DNA of 64,000 nucleotides from Metabacillus dongyingensis (GCF_019933155.2 NZ_CP082944.1:1738001-1802000), one strand, 5' to 3'; positions 24,547 to 33,295 are shown, counted from the first letter of the stretch. Notes: generated from the letters alone by a model not told the origin. Numbers and translations: made by a program.

Positions 24547-25272
24547 TTGAGAACTTCAAATCCAGCTTTAAAAGCTTTTACAAAACGGGAAGGGTCCTAC
24601 TCCAGCAAGCCGATGACGCTGATGGGAGCGATTAATAAATCATTTTTGCTGCTGTTTATTTTAATCACTGCTGCCGGTGCAGCCTGGTATTACAGTGCAC
24701 AGGGCCAGGATGTGACGGCCATTATGATTGGAGGGGCGATTGGAGGATTTATCGTAGCGCTGATTGTCAGCTTTGTTCCTAAAACGGCACCTGTGCTGGC
24801 ACCTGTTTACGCAGTGCTTGAGGGGATGTTTGTTGGAGGAATATCGGCTTACTATTCATCCCTGTATGAAGGAATCGTCATGCAGGCCGTGCTTCTTACA
24901 GCAAGTGTTTTCCTTGCCTTGCTGCTTGCTTACCGTTCAAGGTTAATCAAAGTAACACGCAATTTCAGATTAGGGGTTGTCGCTGCTACAGGCGGAATTC
25001 TGATCATGTATTTGCTGTCTTTTGTACTTGGCTTCTTCGGAGTAACGGTTCCATTTTTGCATGATGCCTCTCCGATTGGCATTTTAATTTCAGTTGCCAT
25101 CGTGATCGTTGCGGCACTGAATCTGGTTCTGGACTTCGACTTTATTGAAAATGGTTCGAAGGCAGGGCTTCCAAAGCATATGGAATGGTATGCGGGATTT
25201 GCCCTTCTTGTCACACTAGTCTGGCTGTATCTTGAGATTCTCCGCCTGCTTGCCAAGCTGCGCCGGAACTAA
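24547..25272 (+). CDS. Bax inhibitor-1/YccA family membrane protein
   Basis: A 241-residue protein with seven hydrophobic segments. Family features are RTSNPALKAFTKREG at the N-terminus, PVYAVLEGMFVGGISAYY, and LDFDFIENGSKAGLPKHMEWY, which contains the acidic pair linked to pH-dependent cation leak in BI-1 proteins. TTG 24547 is preferred: GAGAGGAAG precedes it and the protein then begins as the family does; the longer frame from TTG 24496 has no ribosome site. It follows the 52-bp array by about 200 bases and ends at a terminator. Confidence 0.86.
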   Translation: MRTSNPALKAFTKREGSYSSKPMTLMGAINKSFLLLFILITAAGAAWYYSAQGQDVTAIMIGGAIGGFIVALIVSFVPKTAPVLAPVYAVLEGMFVGGISAYYSSLYEGIVMQAVLLTASVFLALLLAYRSRLIKVTRNFRLGVVAATGGILIMYLLSFVLGFFGVTVPFLHDASPIGILISVAIVIVAALNLVLDFDFIENGSKAGLPKHMEWYAGFALLVTLVWLYLEILRLLAKLRRN

Positions 25273-25278
25273 TATTAA

Positions 25279-25306
25279 ATGCCCGCTGACAGTCAGCGGG
25301 CATTTT
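25279..25306 (+). terminator. Intrinsic terminator
   Basis: ATGCCCGCTGAC pairs with GTCAGCGGGCAT around a minimal loop, followed by TTTT. Confidence 0.9.
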
Positions 25307-25556
25307 CTCATTTTATTTGAATTCTTGTCTTTTTTTCTATAAAAATTCGGGTAGCAGAATCCGATTGCCTGTTATAATCGGCAATGAAAATTGAAAAAGT
25401 ATCAGAAAAAGTTTAATTCCCGCTATTAAAAACGGCATTTGCTGCCTCTAATCATTAGACTTCAATCTTCCAAAAAAGTTTTAAAAACATGTAACTTTTT
25501 TCAGATTACATGAAAAATAAATTTATTGAATAATATTTTTAAATTTTTATTTAATT

Positions 25557-25570
25557 AAAAGCGCTTTCAT
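25557..25570. promoter_or_regulatory. Candidate catabolite-responsive element (cre)
   Basis: AAAAGCGCTTTCAT fits the CcpA site pattern with a central CG. It overlaps the presumed promoter (a TAGAAT-like -10 at 25573-25578) of the sugar operon starting at 25697, so glucose repression is expected. Pattern match only. Confidence 0.6.
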
Positions 25571-25587
25571 GATAGAATGAATTTGTC

Positions 25588-25597
25588 GAAACGTTTC
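25588..25597. promoter_or_regulatory. LacI-type operator 1
   Basis: The perfect palindrome GAAACGTTTC lies just downstream of the presumed -10. A second identical copy lies 66 bases further on. The central CG is typical of LacI/GalR family sites, and a LacI regulator is encoded at the end of the operon. Confidence 0.7.
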
Positions 25598-25653
25598 ACA
25601 TTGAATTCCGCTTATTAAATAAAGGAATTATTACATATTTTTTAATTTGATGT

Positions 25654-25663
25654 GAAACGTTTC
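25654..25663. promoter_or_regulatory. LacI-type operator 2
   Basis: Identical GAAACGTTTC palindrome (with flanking GT...AT), 33 bases before the first gene of the operon and 66 bases from operator 1. Two identical sites fit cooperative binding or looping by the LacI regulator at 29790; CcpA binding is an alternative. Confidence 0.7.
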
Positions 25664-25696
25664 ATTCATAAATCGGAAATAACTCGGAGGTGGACA

Positions 25697-26788
25697 ATGA
25701 GTACGATTGTTCGAGTTGGAATTATCGGGTGCGGGGGAATAGCGACCGGAAAGCATATGCCTGCTCTCGCACGACTTAAGAATGTTCAGATGGTGGCTTT
25801 CTTTGATCTTGTGGAAGAAAGAGCCATTGAAGCGAAAATGCAATATGGATCAGAGATGGCCGAACATTATACGGACTTTAAAGAATTGCTTGCAAATCCG
25901 GGAGTGGATGTTGTCCACGTTTGTACGCCGAATGATTCGCATTCAGACATTTCAATAGCAGCATTGGAGGCAGGGAAGCACGTGATGTGCGAAAAGCCGA
26001 TGGCTACTTCTGCTGCTGAAGCTCGAAAAATGCTTGAGACGGCAAAGCGCACGGGGAAGAAATTATCAGTTGCTTACCAGAACCGCTACCGGGCGGACAG
26101 CCTGCATCTAAAATCACTTTGCGAAGAAGGCGAGCTTGGTGATATCTATTTTGCAAAAGCTCATGCCATCAGAAGACGTGCAGTCCCGACTTGGGGGGTG
26201 TTTTTGGATAAAGAAAAGCAGGGCGGAGGTCCATTGATCGACATCGGCACTCATGCACTTGATCTGACGTTATGGATGATGAATAATTATGAGCCGAAAA
26301 TGGTTGTCGGAACCGCTTTTCATAAACTTGGCACAAGAGAAAATGCAGCAAACATCTGGGGCCCTTGGGATCCTGAAAAATTTAAAGTCGAAGATTCCGC
26401 GTTTGCCTACATTACCATGCAAAACGGTGCAACAATCTTCCTTGAATCAAGCTGGGCGCTGAATTCTTTGAACGTCGGGGAAAGCAAATGCACCCTGATG
26501 GGAACAGAAGGCGGAGCTGATATGGAAAATGGCCTGCGCATCAATGGCGAGCGGCACGGCAAGCTTTATACGACAATGGTGGATTTAGACGAATCAGGTG
26601 CATCTGTCGAAGACGGCAAGCTTGAAAGTGAAGCAGATATTGAAGCAAGACTTTGGATTGAAGCAATTATTGAAGATATAGATCCGGTTGTAAAACCTGA
26701 ACAAGCCCTTATCGTAACCGAAATTTTGGAAGCGATTTATAAATCGTCAGAAACAGGCGAACCTGTTTATTTTGAAAAAAAAGAGTAG
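25697..26788 (+). CDS. Gfo/Idh/MocA family sugar dehydrogenase (first paralogue)
   Basis: A 363-residue NAD(P)-dependent dehydrogenase. Rossmann motif VGIIGCGGIATGKH, then CEKPMATSAAEARKML with the conserved E-K-P, and GGGPLIDIGTHALDLTLWMM with the active-site Asp/His. ATG 25697 has CGGAGGTGG; an in-frame ATG at 25652 lies inside operator 2 and is unlikely. First gene of a four-gene operon with a second paralogue and two isomerases. It probably oxidises a sugar or glycoside; no transporter is encoded with it. Confidence 0.9.
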   Translation: MSTIVRVGIIGCGGIATGKHMPALARLKNVQMVAFFDLVEERAIEAKMQYGSEMAEHYTDFKELLANPGVDVVHVCTPNDSHSDISIAALEAGKHVMCEKPMATSAAEARKMLETAKRTGKKLSVAYQNRYRADSLHLKSLCEEGELGDIYFAKAHAIRRRAVPTWGVFLDKEKQGGGPLIDIGTHALDLTLWMMNNYEPKMVVGTAFHKLGTRENAANIWGPWDPEKFKVEDSAFAYITMQNGATIFLESSWALNSLNVGESKCTLMGTEGGADMENGLRINGERHGKLYTTMVDLDESGASVEDGKLESEADIEARLWIEAIIEDIDPVVKPEQALIVTEILEAIYKSSETGEPVYFEKKE

Positions 26789-26841
26789 ATTTTTGATGCA
26801 GGAATCGATTTCATAACTTAATCCTCAGGAGGAAAAAAATC

Positions 26842-27867
26842 ATGAAAACTTTAAAAATCGGCGTTATCGGCTGCGGAAGCATTTCAAAGCACAGACATTT
26901 ACCAGAATATGCAGGCAACAAGTATGTGGAAATAGCAGCAGTCTGCGATATTAATGAAGACCGTGCGAACCTCACTGCACAGCAATACAAAGCTAAAGCA
27001 TTCACAGACTACAGAGAGCTTCTTGCACTTGAAGAGATCGACGCTGTAAGCGTTTGTACTCCAAATGCGCTTCATGCCCCAATTTCAATTGATGCTTTAA
27101 ATGCAGGCAAGCATGTTCTTTGCGAAAAGCCAATGGCAACTTCAAAAGAAGAAGCAGAAGCGATGATCGCAGCTGCAAAAGAAAATAACCGCAAGCTGAT
27201 GATCGGTCATAACCAGCGTTTTGTGCCATCACATGAAAAAGCTAGAGAGCTTATTAAAAATGGAGAAATCGGCAAGGTATTTTCTTTCCGCACAGCATTT
27301 GGCCATGGCGGTCCTGAAGGCTGGAGTGCTGACGGACGCGACAGCTGGTTCTTCAAGAAAGAAGACGCATTTATCGGAGCAATGGGAGACCTTGGTGTTC
27401 ATAAAGCGGACTTAATGCGCTACATCCTTGGCGAAGAAGTGACTGAAGTTGCAGCATTCGTTGATACAGTTGCTAAAGAAGGCGCAGATGTAGATGACAA
27501 TGCAGTATGCGTTTTAAGAACAGAAAGCGGCATTATGGGATCCCTTGCAGCAAGCTGGTCTTACAACAAAGAAGATAACGCAACAGTCATTTACGGTGAA
27601 AAAGGGGTTCTTCGTTTAGAAGATCATCCAGAGTACTCATTAATTGCTCAATATAAAACAGGTGAAGTTGTAAACTATGAATTAGGCAAAATTCAATCAA
27701 ACGATGAAGGCGGACAAACTTCTTCAAAAGTCATTGATAAATTCATAGACAGCATTATCGGCAATACAGAGCCGGCTGTTTCCGGTGAAGAAGGCTACAA
27801 ATCTCTGAAAATTGTTCTTGGCGCATTAGAGTCAAATGAAAGCAAAACAATCGTAAAACTTTCATAA
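26842..27867 (+). CDS. Gfo/Idh/MocA family sugar dehydrogenase (second paralogue)
   Basis: A 341-residue paralogue of the preceding gene: IGVIGCGSISKHRHLPEY, CEKPMATSKEEAEAMI, and GAMGDLGVHKADLMRYI in the substrate domain, where the Lys in HKAD occupies the typical catalytic region. TCAGGAGG precedes ATG 26842. The two dehydrogenases differ enough to act on different intermediates, for example oxidation of one hydroxyl and reduction after epimerisation by the isomerases downstream. Confidence 0.9.
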   Translation: MKTLKIGVIGCGSISKHRHLPEYAGNKYVEIAAVCDINEDRANLTAQQYKAKAFTDYRELLALEEIDAVSVCTPNALHAPISIDALNAGKHVLCEKPMATSKEEAEAMIAAAKENNRKLMIGHNQRFVPSHEKARELIKNGEIGKVFSFRTAFGHGGPEGWSADGRDSWFFKKEDAFIGAMGDLGVHKADLMRYILGEEVTEVAAFVDTVAKEGADVDDNAVCVLRTESGIMGSLAASWSYNKEDNATVIYGEKGVLRLEDHPEYSLIAQYKTGEVVNYELGKIQSNDEGGQTSSKVIDKFIDSIIGNTEPAVSGEEGYKSLKIVLGALESNESKTIVKLS

Positions 27868-27879
27868 GGGGGAAAAATC

Positions 27880-28638
27880 ATGACGAAAAAAGGACTTCAG
27901 CTCTATACAATCAGAACGCTGCTCGAAAAGGATTTTCTCGGCACTTTGAAAAAAGTGGCGGATCTTGGGTACGAAGGGGTACAGTTTGCAGGCTATTTTG
28001 ACACGCCTGCAGATCGTCTGAATCAAGCATTAAAAGAGTATGGACTGAAGGCAGCAGGGAGTCATGTACCATATGACCAAATTACAGGGGATGGGCTTAA
28101 ACAAGTCATTTCTTATAATCAGGAAATCGGGAATGATCTGATTATCATGCCTTATTTGACAGAAGAGCAAAGAACAGGTCTTGATGACTATAAGCGCATT
28201 GCAGAAGAACTGAACAAAGCAGGCGCAGTCATTAAGCAGGAAGGCATGCAGCTTGCTTACCACAATCATGATTTCGAATTTCATACATTCGGAGAGCAGA
28301 CACCTTTTGATGTTCTGCTTAACGAAACGGATGAAAAGCTTGTAAAGTTCGAACTCGACTGCTATTGGGTTTCCTATGCGGGTCTTGATCCATTGGCGCT
28401 GATCAAAGAGCAGCGGGAACGTGTAGTTACGCTTCATATTAAAGATATGAAAGAAACAAATGGCGAGAAGCAGAGTACAGTCATCGGCACTGGACAGCTT
28501 GACATGAAATCCTTGCTGAATCTTGGAAAAGAGCTTGAGCTTCCATGGTTTATAGTTGAACAAGAGCACTTTGAAGGTGATTTGATGGAAGCAGTTGCGC
28601 TTAACTCGAAAAAAATGGACGAACTATTAAAAGCATAG
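27880..28638 (+). CDS. Sugar phosphate isomerase/epimerase (short form)
   Basis: A 252-residue TIM-barrel protein of the xylose isomerase-like superfamily. Motifs: GLQLYTIRTLLEKDF at the N-terminus, LAYHNHDFEF with metal-binding His/Asp, KFELDCYWVSYAG, VTLHIKDM and WFIVEQEHFE. It follows the dehydrogenase after 12 bases with GGGGGAAAA. Likely epimerises or isomerises the keto-sugar made by the dehydrogenases. Confidence 0.87.
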   Translation: MTKKGLQLYTIRTLLEKDFLGTLKKVADLGYEGVQFAGYFDTPADRLNQALKEYGLKAAGSHVPYDQITGDGLKQVISYNQEIGNDLIIMPYLTEEQRTGLDDYKRIAEELNKAGAVIKQEGMQLAYHNHDFEFHTFGEQTPFDVLLNETDEKLVKFELDCYWVSYAGLDPLALIKEQRERVVTLHIKDMKETNGEKQSTVIGTGQLDMKSLLNLGKELELPWFIVEQEHFEGDLMEAVALNSKKMDELLKA

Positions 28639-28652
28639 AAAGGAAGATTAAG

Positions 28653-29621
28653 ATGAAACTTGGAGTATTTACTGTTTTATTTTCAGATAAAAATCTCGAT
28701 GAGATGTTAGATTACGTAAAAGCATCAGGTGTTGAAGCTGTTGAAATTGGAACAGGCTGCTATCCTGGAAATGCACATTGTTCTTTAGAAGAATTATTAG
28801 GCAATAAAGAAAAGCAAAATGAGTTTTTGGAAAAAGTCGCTTCACGCGGACTCACAATAAGCGCGTTCAGCTGCCATGGAAATCCGATTTCACCGGATGC
28901 TGCTTTTGCTGCTGAATCTCATGAAACGCTGGTCAGCACGATTAAGCTTGCCAATGAAATGAACGTTCCTGTTGTGAACTGCTTCTCCGGAACTGCCGGC
29001 GACCATGAGGATGCAAAATATCCAAACTGGCCGGTAGCACCATGGCCTAATGAATACAATGACGTTTTAAAATGGCAGTGGGAGCAAAAACTGATACCTT
29101 ACTGGAAAGAAGTCGGCGAGCTGGCACAAAGCCTAAACGTAAAAATAGGTTTAGAGCTTCACGGCGGATTCCTTGTTCATACTCCTTATACTTTATTGAA
29201 GCTAAGAGAAGAAACATGTGATGCAATTGGAGCAAACCTTGATCCAAGTCACTTGTGGTGGCAGGGAATTGATCCTGTCGGAGCGATTAAAATCCTTGGT
29301 AAAGCGGGTGCCATTCATCATTTCCATGCAAAGGATACTTATCTGGATCAGGACAACATTAACATGTACGGCTTAACAGACATGCAGCCTTACGGCGAAA
29401 TCCAATCAAGAGCATGGAATTTCCGATCTGTCGGCTGCGGACACAGCATGCAGGAATGGTCTGATATGATCAGCGCACTCAGAACGTACGGCTATGATTA
29501 TGTTGTAAGCATTGAGCATGAAGATCCGATCATGTCGGTTGAAGAAGGTTTTCAGCGTGCGGTTACAAACTTAAAAAGTGTCTTAATTAAAGAACAGCCG
29601 ACGAATATGTGGTGGGCTTAA
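28653..29621 (+). CDS. Sugar phosphate isomerase/epimerase (long form)
   Basis: A 322-residue TIM-barrel epimerase. Visible are VEAVEIGTGCYPGNAHC, SAFSCHGNPISPD, VVNCFSGTAGD, IGLELHGGF (Glu/His ligands), NLDPSHLWWQGIDP, HFHAKDT and VSIEHEDPIM. This subtype is common beside Gfo/Idh/MocA genes in glycoside and inositol catabolism. Last gene of the operon, 14 bases after the other isomerase, followed by a long inverted repeat. Confidence 0.88.
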   Translation: MKLGVFTVLFSDKNLDEMLDYVKASGVEAVEIGTGCYPGNAHCSLEELLGNKEKQNEFLEKVASRGLTISAFSCHGNPISPDAAFAAESHETLVSTIKLANEMNVPVVNCFSGTAGDHEDAKYPNWPVAPWPNEYNDVLKWQWEQKLIPYWKEVGELAQSLNVKIGLELHGGFLVHTPYTLLKLREETCDAIGANLDPSHLWWQGIDPVGAIKILGKAGAIHHFHAKDTYLDQDNINMYGLTDMQPYGEIQSRAWNFRSVGCGHSMQEWSDMISALRTYGYDYVVSIEHEDPIMSVEEGFQRAVTNLKSVLIKEQPTNMWWA

Positions 29622-29641
29622 GCTGCAATATAAGGTAAGAT

Positions 29642-29700
29642 CGGTTCTATTTTACATTCAAACCGGCTATTTACCGGCCGGTTTGAATGGCAATAGACCG
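29642..29700. terminator. Long inverted repeat, probable terminator
   Basis: CATTCAAACCGGC (29655-29667) is exactly complementary to 29677-29689 with a nine-base loop, and the flanks CGGTTCTATT and AATAGACCG extend the stem. There is no T-run, so it may instead be an RNA-stabilising hairpin or regulator site between the operon and its LacI gene. Confidence 0.55.
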
Positions 29701-29789
29701 TTTCCCACAAACTATACTCCCCGGGAAGATCCCCCGTTATGTCATCTCATCAACCAGAATGAAGCAATGAAAGTAAGGTGGAGAATCGT

Positions 29790-30794
29790 ATGGCCACAAT
29801 CAAAGATGTTGCAAAATTGGCAGGGGTAGCTGTTTCAACAGCATCCTATGCGTTAAATCATAAATCAAGAGTGAATGCAGAAACCGCTAAGCGTGTATTA
29901 GAAGCTGCAAAAACGTTAAACTACCAAAAGAACGGAATTGCGAGAGACTTAAAACGAAGCAAAACCGAAACAATCGGGATTATCGTTCAGGATCTTTCCG
30001 GCCCTTTTTATTCTGAATTGATGCGCGGTGTTCAGGATACCCTGCTCACTCATCAATATGGCCTTATCGCCTGCAGTTCCATTGGAGGCAATGTGACAAC
30101 AGCTTCAAAGTTTTTGCAGGAACGCCGTGTTGATGGCGTCATTATATTAGCTGAAAGCCTTCCGGATGAATTGATTCTTCAATCAGTAAGAGAGGATTTT
30201 CCGATCATCGTCCTTGACCGAAAGCTTGACAGCGATTCGATTATCCATGTGCTTGTCGATAACTTCTCGGGAGGCTATCAGGCAACACAGCATTTAATTG
30301 ACCTTGGCCACAAGGAGCTCGCATACATTGGAGGCCCCTCTCACAATCGGGATAATCAGCTTCGATTTGAAGGGTATAAACAGGCCCTTAAGGATTCCGG
30401 AATTACACTGCATCCAAGCTGGATCCTCCAGGGGCAATATACGAGGGAAGGCGGCTATTCCGCTGCTAAAATCCTCATGATGCAGGGAAATGCGCCGTCT
30501 GCTGTCTTTTGTGCAAATGATGAAATGGCTGTAGGGGCTTTAAAAGCCTTTAAAGAATCCGGTTTGCATATCCCGAATGATCTTTCCATCATCGGATTTG
30601 ACGATATTGAAATATCCCAATATATTTCGCCTCCGCTCTCGACGGTAAAGCAATCGAATTATGAAATCGGATCTCTTGCAGCTCACCTGATCTATCAGGC
30701 TTTAAATGAAGGGATTGAAGGGAAGGATTACATTCTGCCGACAGAGCTTGTCCTAAGAAAATCGACCAGCGCGTCCAAAAAGATGGAGGCATGA
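29790..30794 (+). CDS. LacI family transcriptional regulator
   Basis: A 334-residue repressor with an N-terminal helix-turn-helix (ATIKDVAKLAGVAVSTASYALN), hinge helix and periplasmic-binding-like effector domain (IGIIVQDLSGPFYSEL, VFCANDEMAVGALKAF, LSIIGFDDIEISQYISPPLSTV). ATG 29790 is preferred with AAGGTGGA; an in-frame GTG at 29778 overlaps that ribosome site. It lies directly after the four-gene sugar operon and is the best candidate for binding the two GAAACGTTTC sites upstream. Confidence 0.92.
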   Translation: MATIKDVAKLAGVAVSTASYALNHKSRVNAETAKRVLEAAKTLNYQKNGIARDLKRSKTETIGIIVQDLSGPFYSELMRGVQDTLLTHQYGLIACSSIGGNVTTASKFLQERRVDGVIILAESLPDELILQSVREDFPIIVLDRKLDSDSIIHVLVDNFSGGYQATQHLIDLGHKELAYIGGPSHNRDNQLRFEGYKQALKDSGITLHPSWILQGQYTREGGYSAAKILMMQGNAPSAVFCANDEMAVGALKAFKESGLHIPNDLSIIGFDDIEISQYISPPLSTVKQSNYEIGSLAAHLIYQALNEGIEGKDYILPTELVLRKSTSASKKMEA

Positions 30795-30797
30795 AAG

Positions 30798-30824
30798 CAA
30801 TCAGAATGCTCTGATTGTTTTTTT
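30798..30824 (+). terminator. Intrinsic terminator
   Basis: CAATCAGA and TCTGATTG around ATGC, followed by seven T. It ends the LacI gene. Confidence 0.9.
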
Positions 30825-30931
30825 GATTTTTGCACTGTTTGCCAAATGGCCTTATTAATGCGTCTAACAATGAAATTCCCGCCTTTCATGATATAATAGA
30901 AGGTATCTTTAGAAGGAATGGAGTGATATCT

Positions 30932-31264
30932 TTGAAAAAAGGTCCATTTTTCGTGAAAATCTGGTCAAATGGTCAAGTGATGATTCCTTCCTACATTCGA
31001 AAAAAACTAAACATACAAACAGGTGAGCGGGTCGTCGTTCAAACCGATGGGAAAACGATCGATTTGATCGTGGATGATAACAATGCCTTTGAAAACGAAA
31101 CAACCTTAAGCAGCAAGGGAACTATAACGATACCGAGTGAAATAAGAAATATATGCGAAATTGATGTGGGAGAAAAATTGAAAATTGAATGGAATGAACA
31201 GGGGCAAAAAGTTACTTTTGTTCCTCCTGATGACATGAGAGGTTCAAATAAATTATCCAGCTGA
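30932..31264 (+). CDS. Tandem AbrB/MazE-domain DNA-binding protein
   Basis: A 110-residue protein made of two successive swapped-hairpin (SpoVT-AbrB/MazE) domains: VKIWSNGQVMIPSYIRKKL (about 8-45) and LSSKGTITIPSEIRNIC (about 58-98). Each has the family's G-x-(V/I)-x-IP-x-x-IR pattern. Normal AbrB or MazE chains carry one domain and dimerise, so this is a covalent pseudo-dimer. Start: TTG 30932 with GGAGTGATA; GTG 30923 is an alternative. No toxin gene follows, so an antitoxin role is not supported; a transition-state-type regulator is more likely. Confidence 0.72.
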   Translation: MKKGPFFVKIWSNGQVMIPSYIRKKLNIQTGERVVVQTDGKTIDLIVDDNNAFENETTLSSKGTITIPSEIRNICEIDVGEKLKIEWNEQGQKVTFVPPDDMRGSNKLSS

Positions 31265-31312
31265 TCAGCCGGCCGAAACTGGGCCGGTTTCAGTTTGTAC
31301 GGGGGGAAACCA

Positions 31313-31714
31313 GTGAAAAACATACATAAGATTTTCATTCTCTGTCTTTTTTCTCTTTTCCTGTCTGCATGCAAGGATGAAGACGAGGGGAGAGACAGGA
31401 GACTCGTTGTGGTAGAAGATATGCTTGAGGCAATTCTTGAGGAAGATAAAAGAGATATGAGAGGCATTTACTTAGAAGGAGCCTACCACTCACCGCAAGA
31501 GCTGATCTCCTTAAAAAAAGAATGGAAGATAGATAACCTGGAACTCGAAGATTTTGAGATAAAGGAAGAAAGCTTTTATGTCTTCCGCGCCTATTATGAT
31601 CAGGATGATCAAAAGAAAAGCAAAGCCATTGCCTTTCGTGTTAGGGAGACAGATGAAGATGAACTGATCGTGGATTATGTGGATCAGGTGGTTGAAGAAA
31701 AAAAGAATCAGTAA
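31313..31714 (+). CDS. Small lipoprotein
   Basis: A 133-residue lipoprotein. GTG 31313 follows ACGGGGGGAAA; the signal peptide KIFILCLFSLFLSAC gives a clear lipobox. The mature protein is highly charged (KDEDEGRDRRLVVVEDM, EEDKRDM) with a short mixed alpha/beta core and YVDQVVEEKK at the end. I do not recognise a family. It follows the AbrB-like gene by 48 bases in the same direction and could be cotranscribed. Confidence 0.7.
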   Translation: MKNIHKIFILCLFSLFLSACKDEDEGRDRRLVVVEDMLEAILEEDKRDMRGIYLEGAYHSPQELISLKKEWKIDNLELEDFEIKEESFYVFRAYYDQDDQKKSKAIAFRVRETDEDELIVDYVDQVVEEKKNQ

Positions 31715-31814
31715 AAAGCTTTATGATTTCATAAATGTAATTCCATCTGATATTCGCTCTATGAGCAATACAGTTGAGTTTTCTATATGATGTTAAACAT
31801 TTATACTTGTATAC

Positions 31815-31841
31815 AAAGGGGATAGAAATCTATCCCTTTTT
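31815..31841 (+). terminator. Intrinsic terminator
   Basis: AAAGGGGATAG and CTATCCCTTTTT around AAAT. It lies 100 bases after the lipoprotein stop. Confidence 0.88.
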
Positions 31842-32196
31842 GTAATTTAGGTAGAATGCTAAATACTCTTTAATACCACAACATTTTATAATAAATGTTG
31901 TGGTAAAACTGACTTTTTAGTGGGGATTGTCAAATAAAGTGTGTAAGTTAGTTTGATAGTCCAAAATTAGAGATAGGATTATGACGCCAGACCCAGCACG
32001 TTTGAGAGAGAAATGCTAATCCTAGGTGTGCACTAGTGATTTTTTTCTTTTTGACAGCGGATAAAAACCTGGTCAATCCTTCTAAGTAACATAAAATGAT
32101 ATTCATGATTGAGGGGTTACAGAGCGAGTGAAATCAGGTTCTTAACGATTTTATCAAGTATCAAGCAAAATAATTCAGAGACGAAGAGAGGACAGC
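31842..32196. other. Non-coding stretch with a perfect inverted repeat
   Basis: No gene is visible here. TACCACAACATTT (31874-31886) is repeated as its exact complement at 31893-31905 with a TATAAT loop. Further on, GTCAAATAAAGTGTGTAAG and the following 60 bases look like a possible remnant of an insertion sequence end, but no transposase remains and I cannot assign a family. Confidence 0.4.
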
Positions 32197-32568
32197 ATGA
32201 ACATGGAAAACGTATCAAATGCAGATAAATTGGAATCAATAAAATCCTTCCAATCGACAATCAGTAAATCCGAAAAGGCCTTGGCTCAGATGACTCAGAA
32301 AGGCGCAAATACTGCCTTATTAAAGAAACGGCTCAAAGCTCTTTACATTGGCTTAGCCATGCTAGAAAACGTTTGGAATCAAAGACCCCATCATTACACC
32401 CAGGAAGATTTAGCAGAAGCCAGCAATGTTCTTACCGGTTTATTCCCATCAATTGAGAACGTTTATGCTAAGTCAAAGGCAGGTAGTCCTCAAAGAACGC
32501 TTTTAGAAAGAAGAATTAAAGCATTGGAACTAGCTGTTCAAGCGATTGACGATCTTTCCAATGAATAA
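32197..32568 (+). CDS. Hypothetical helical protein with internal repeat
   Basis: A 123-residue protein, almost entirely helical by composition. Two similar segments, ALLKKRLKALYIGLAMLEN (about 48-66) and TLLERRIKALELAVQAIDD (about 101-119), suggest an internal duplication of a helical hairpin. GAGAGGACAGC precedes ATG 32197. No signal peptide or membrane segment. I do not recognise the family; it stands alone in an AT-rich accessory stretch. Confidence 0.62.
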   Translation: MNMENVSNADKLESIKSFQSTISKSEKALAQMTQKGANTALLKKRLKALYIGLAMLENVWNQRPHHYTQEDLAEASNVLTGLFPSIENVYAKSKAGSPQRTLLERRIKALELAVQAIDDLSNE

Positions 32569-32809
32569 CTTATCTAACTGATACTTGTATTCATCATATT
32601 CCCACCGTTCGAGATATTCTTTAAGGTTTAATTTCGTACTATGTAGACTGCTCCCAAACCTTAAAGAAAGAGTGTTCACACTGTGCTGCAATCGCCACCG
32701 ATTGTTTAGTAAATGCCTACATCACATAGTGAAGAGTGCAAAACATATTGCTCTCTCCCATCTTTTATGTCTTTATATTGAATAAATGCTTCCGTTTGCT
32801 TAGAACCAT

Positions 32810-33295
32810 TTATCCCCAAACTTTTTCTAATTTATTGGAATAGAATTCGATTGCTCTTTTGTAATTTAATATTTCATTGTCTGATGTCGTATCTATCAAG
32901 CATTTTAAGAGTATTTCCATTGCATCATTATGCTTGTTTAAATTATATAAGGTCATTGAATAGAACACTTGGATCGCTCTATTATTTGGAAATGCTTCAA
33001 TTCCCCTCTGAAATGTATTCTTTGACTTTTCATATTCTCCTAACGTTCTATATGTACTTCCCAACCCTAGTAATGCTCCTTCTAACTCTTTGGAAGACAA
33101 TCCTAAATTGATTGCCTTTTCATAAAATGGAACTGCTTTTGATTCTTCACCTAATAAATCAAAACTCCACGCACATTGATAGTTAATTGAAGCTTCTTCG
33201 GGAAAATCTTGTGCAAGTTTTAGTAGTAATTGGTTAGATTCTTTGTTCTTTCCACTTTTTCGTAATTCAATTGCTTTATATAATTCTTCTTTCAT
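32810..33295 (-). CDS. Tetratricopeptide repeat protein
   Basis: A 161-residue protein made of about four TPR units, e.g. YQCAWSFDLLGEESKAVPFY and LLGLGSTYRTLGEYEKSKNT (canonical W/L-G/Y-A/F-P pattern), a protein-interaction scaffold. The ATG at 33295 has AAGGGG at the right distance; the one at 33304 is too close to it. The 241 bases between its stop and the preceding plus-strand gene contain only an implausible 66-codon frame. Partner unknown. Confidence 0.75.
   Translation of the reverse strand: MKEELYKAIELRKSGKNKESNQLLLKLAQDFPEEASINYQCAWSFDLLGEESKAVPFYEKAINLGLSSKELEGALLGLGSTYRTLGEYEKSKNTFQRGIEAFPNNRAIQVFYSMTLYNLNKHNDAMEILLKCLIDTTSDNEILNYKRAIEFYSNKLEKVWG

Noticed and set aside
30932..31714. 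Toxin-antitoxin pair (AbrB/MazE-like protein plus following gene)
   Set aside because: The next gene encodes a lipoprotein with a signal peptide, not a MazF- or PIN-type toxin.
32585..32785. 66-codon frame after the hypothetical helical protein
   Set aside because: No ribosome site and Cys/Arg/His-rich composition typical of chance frames.
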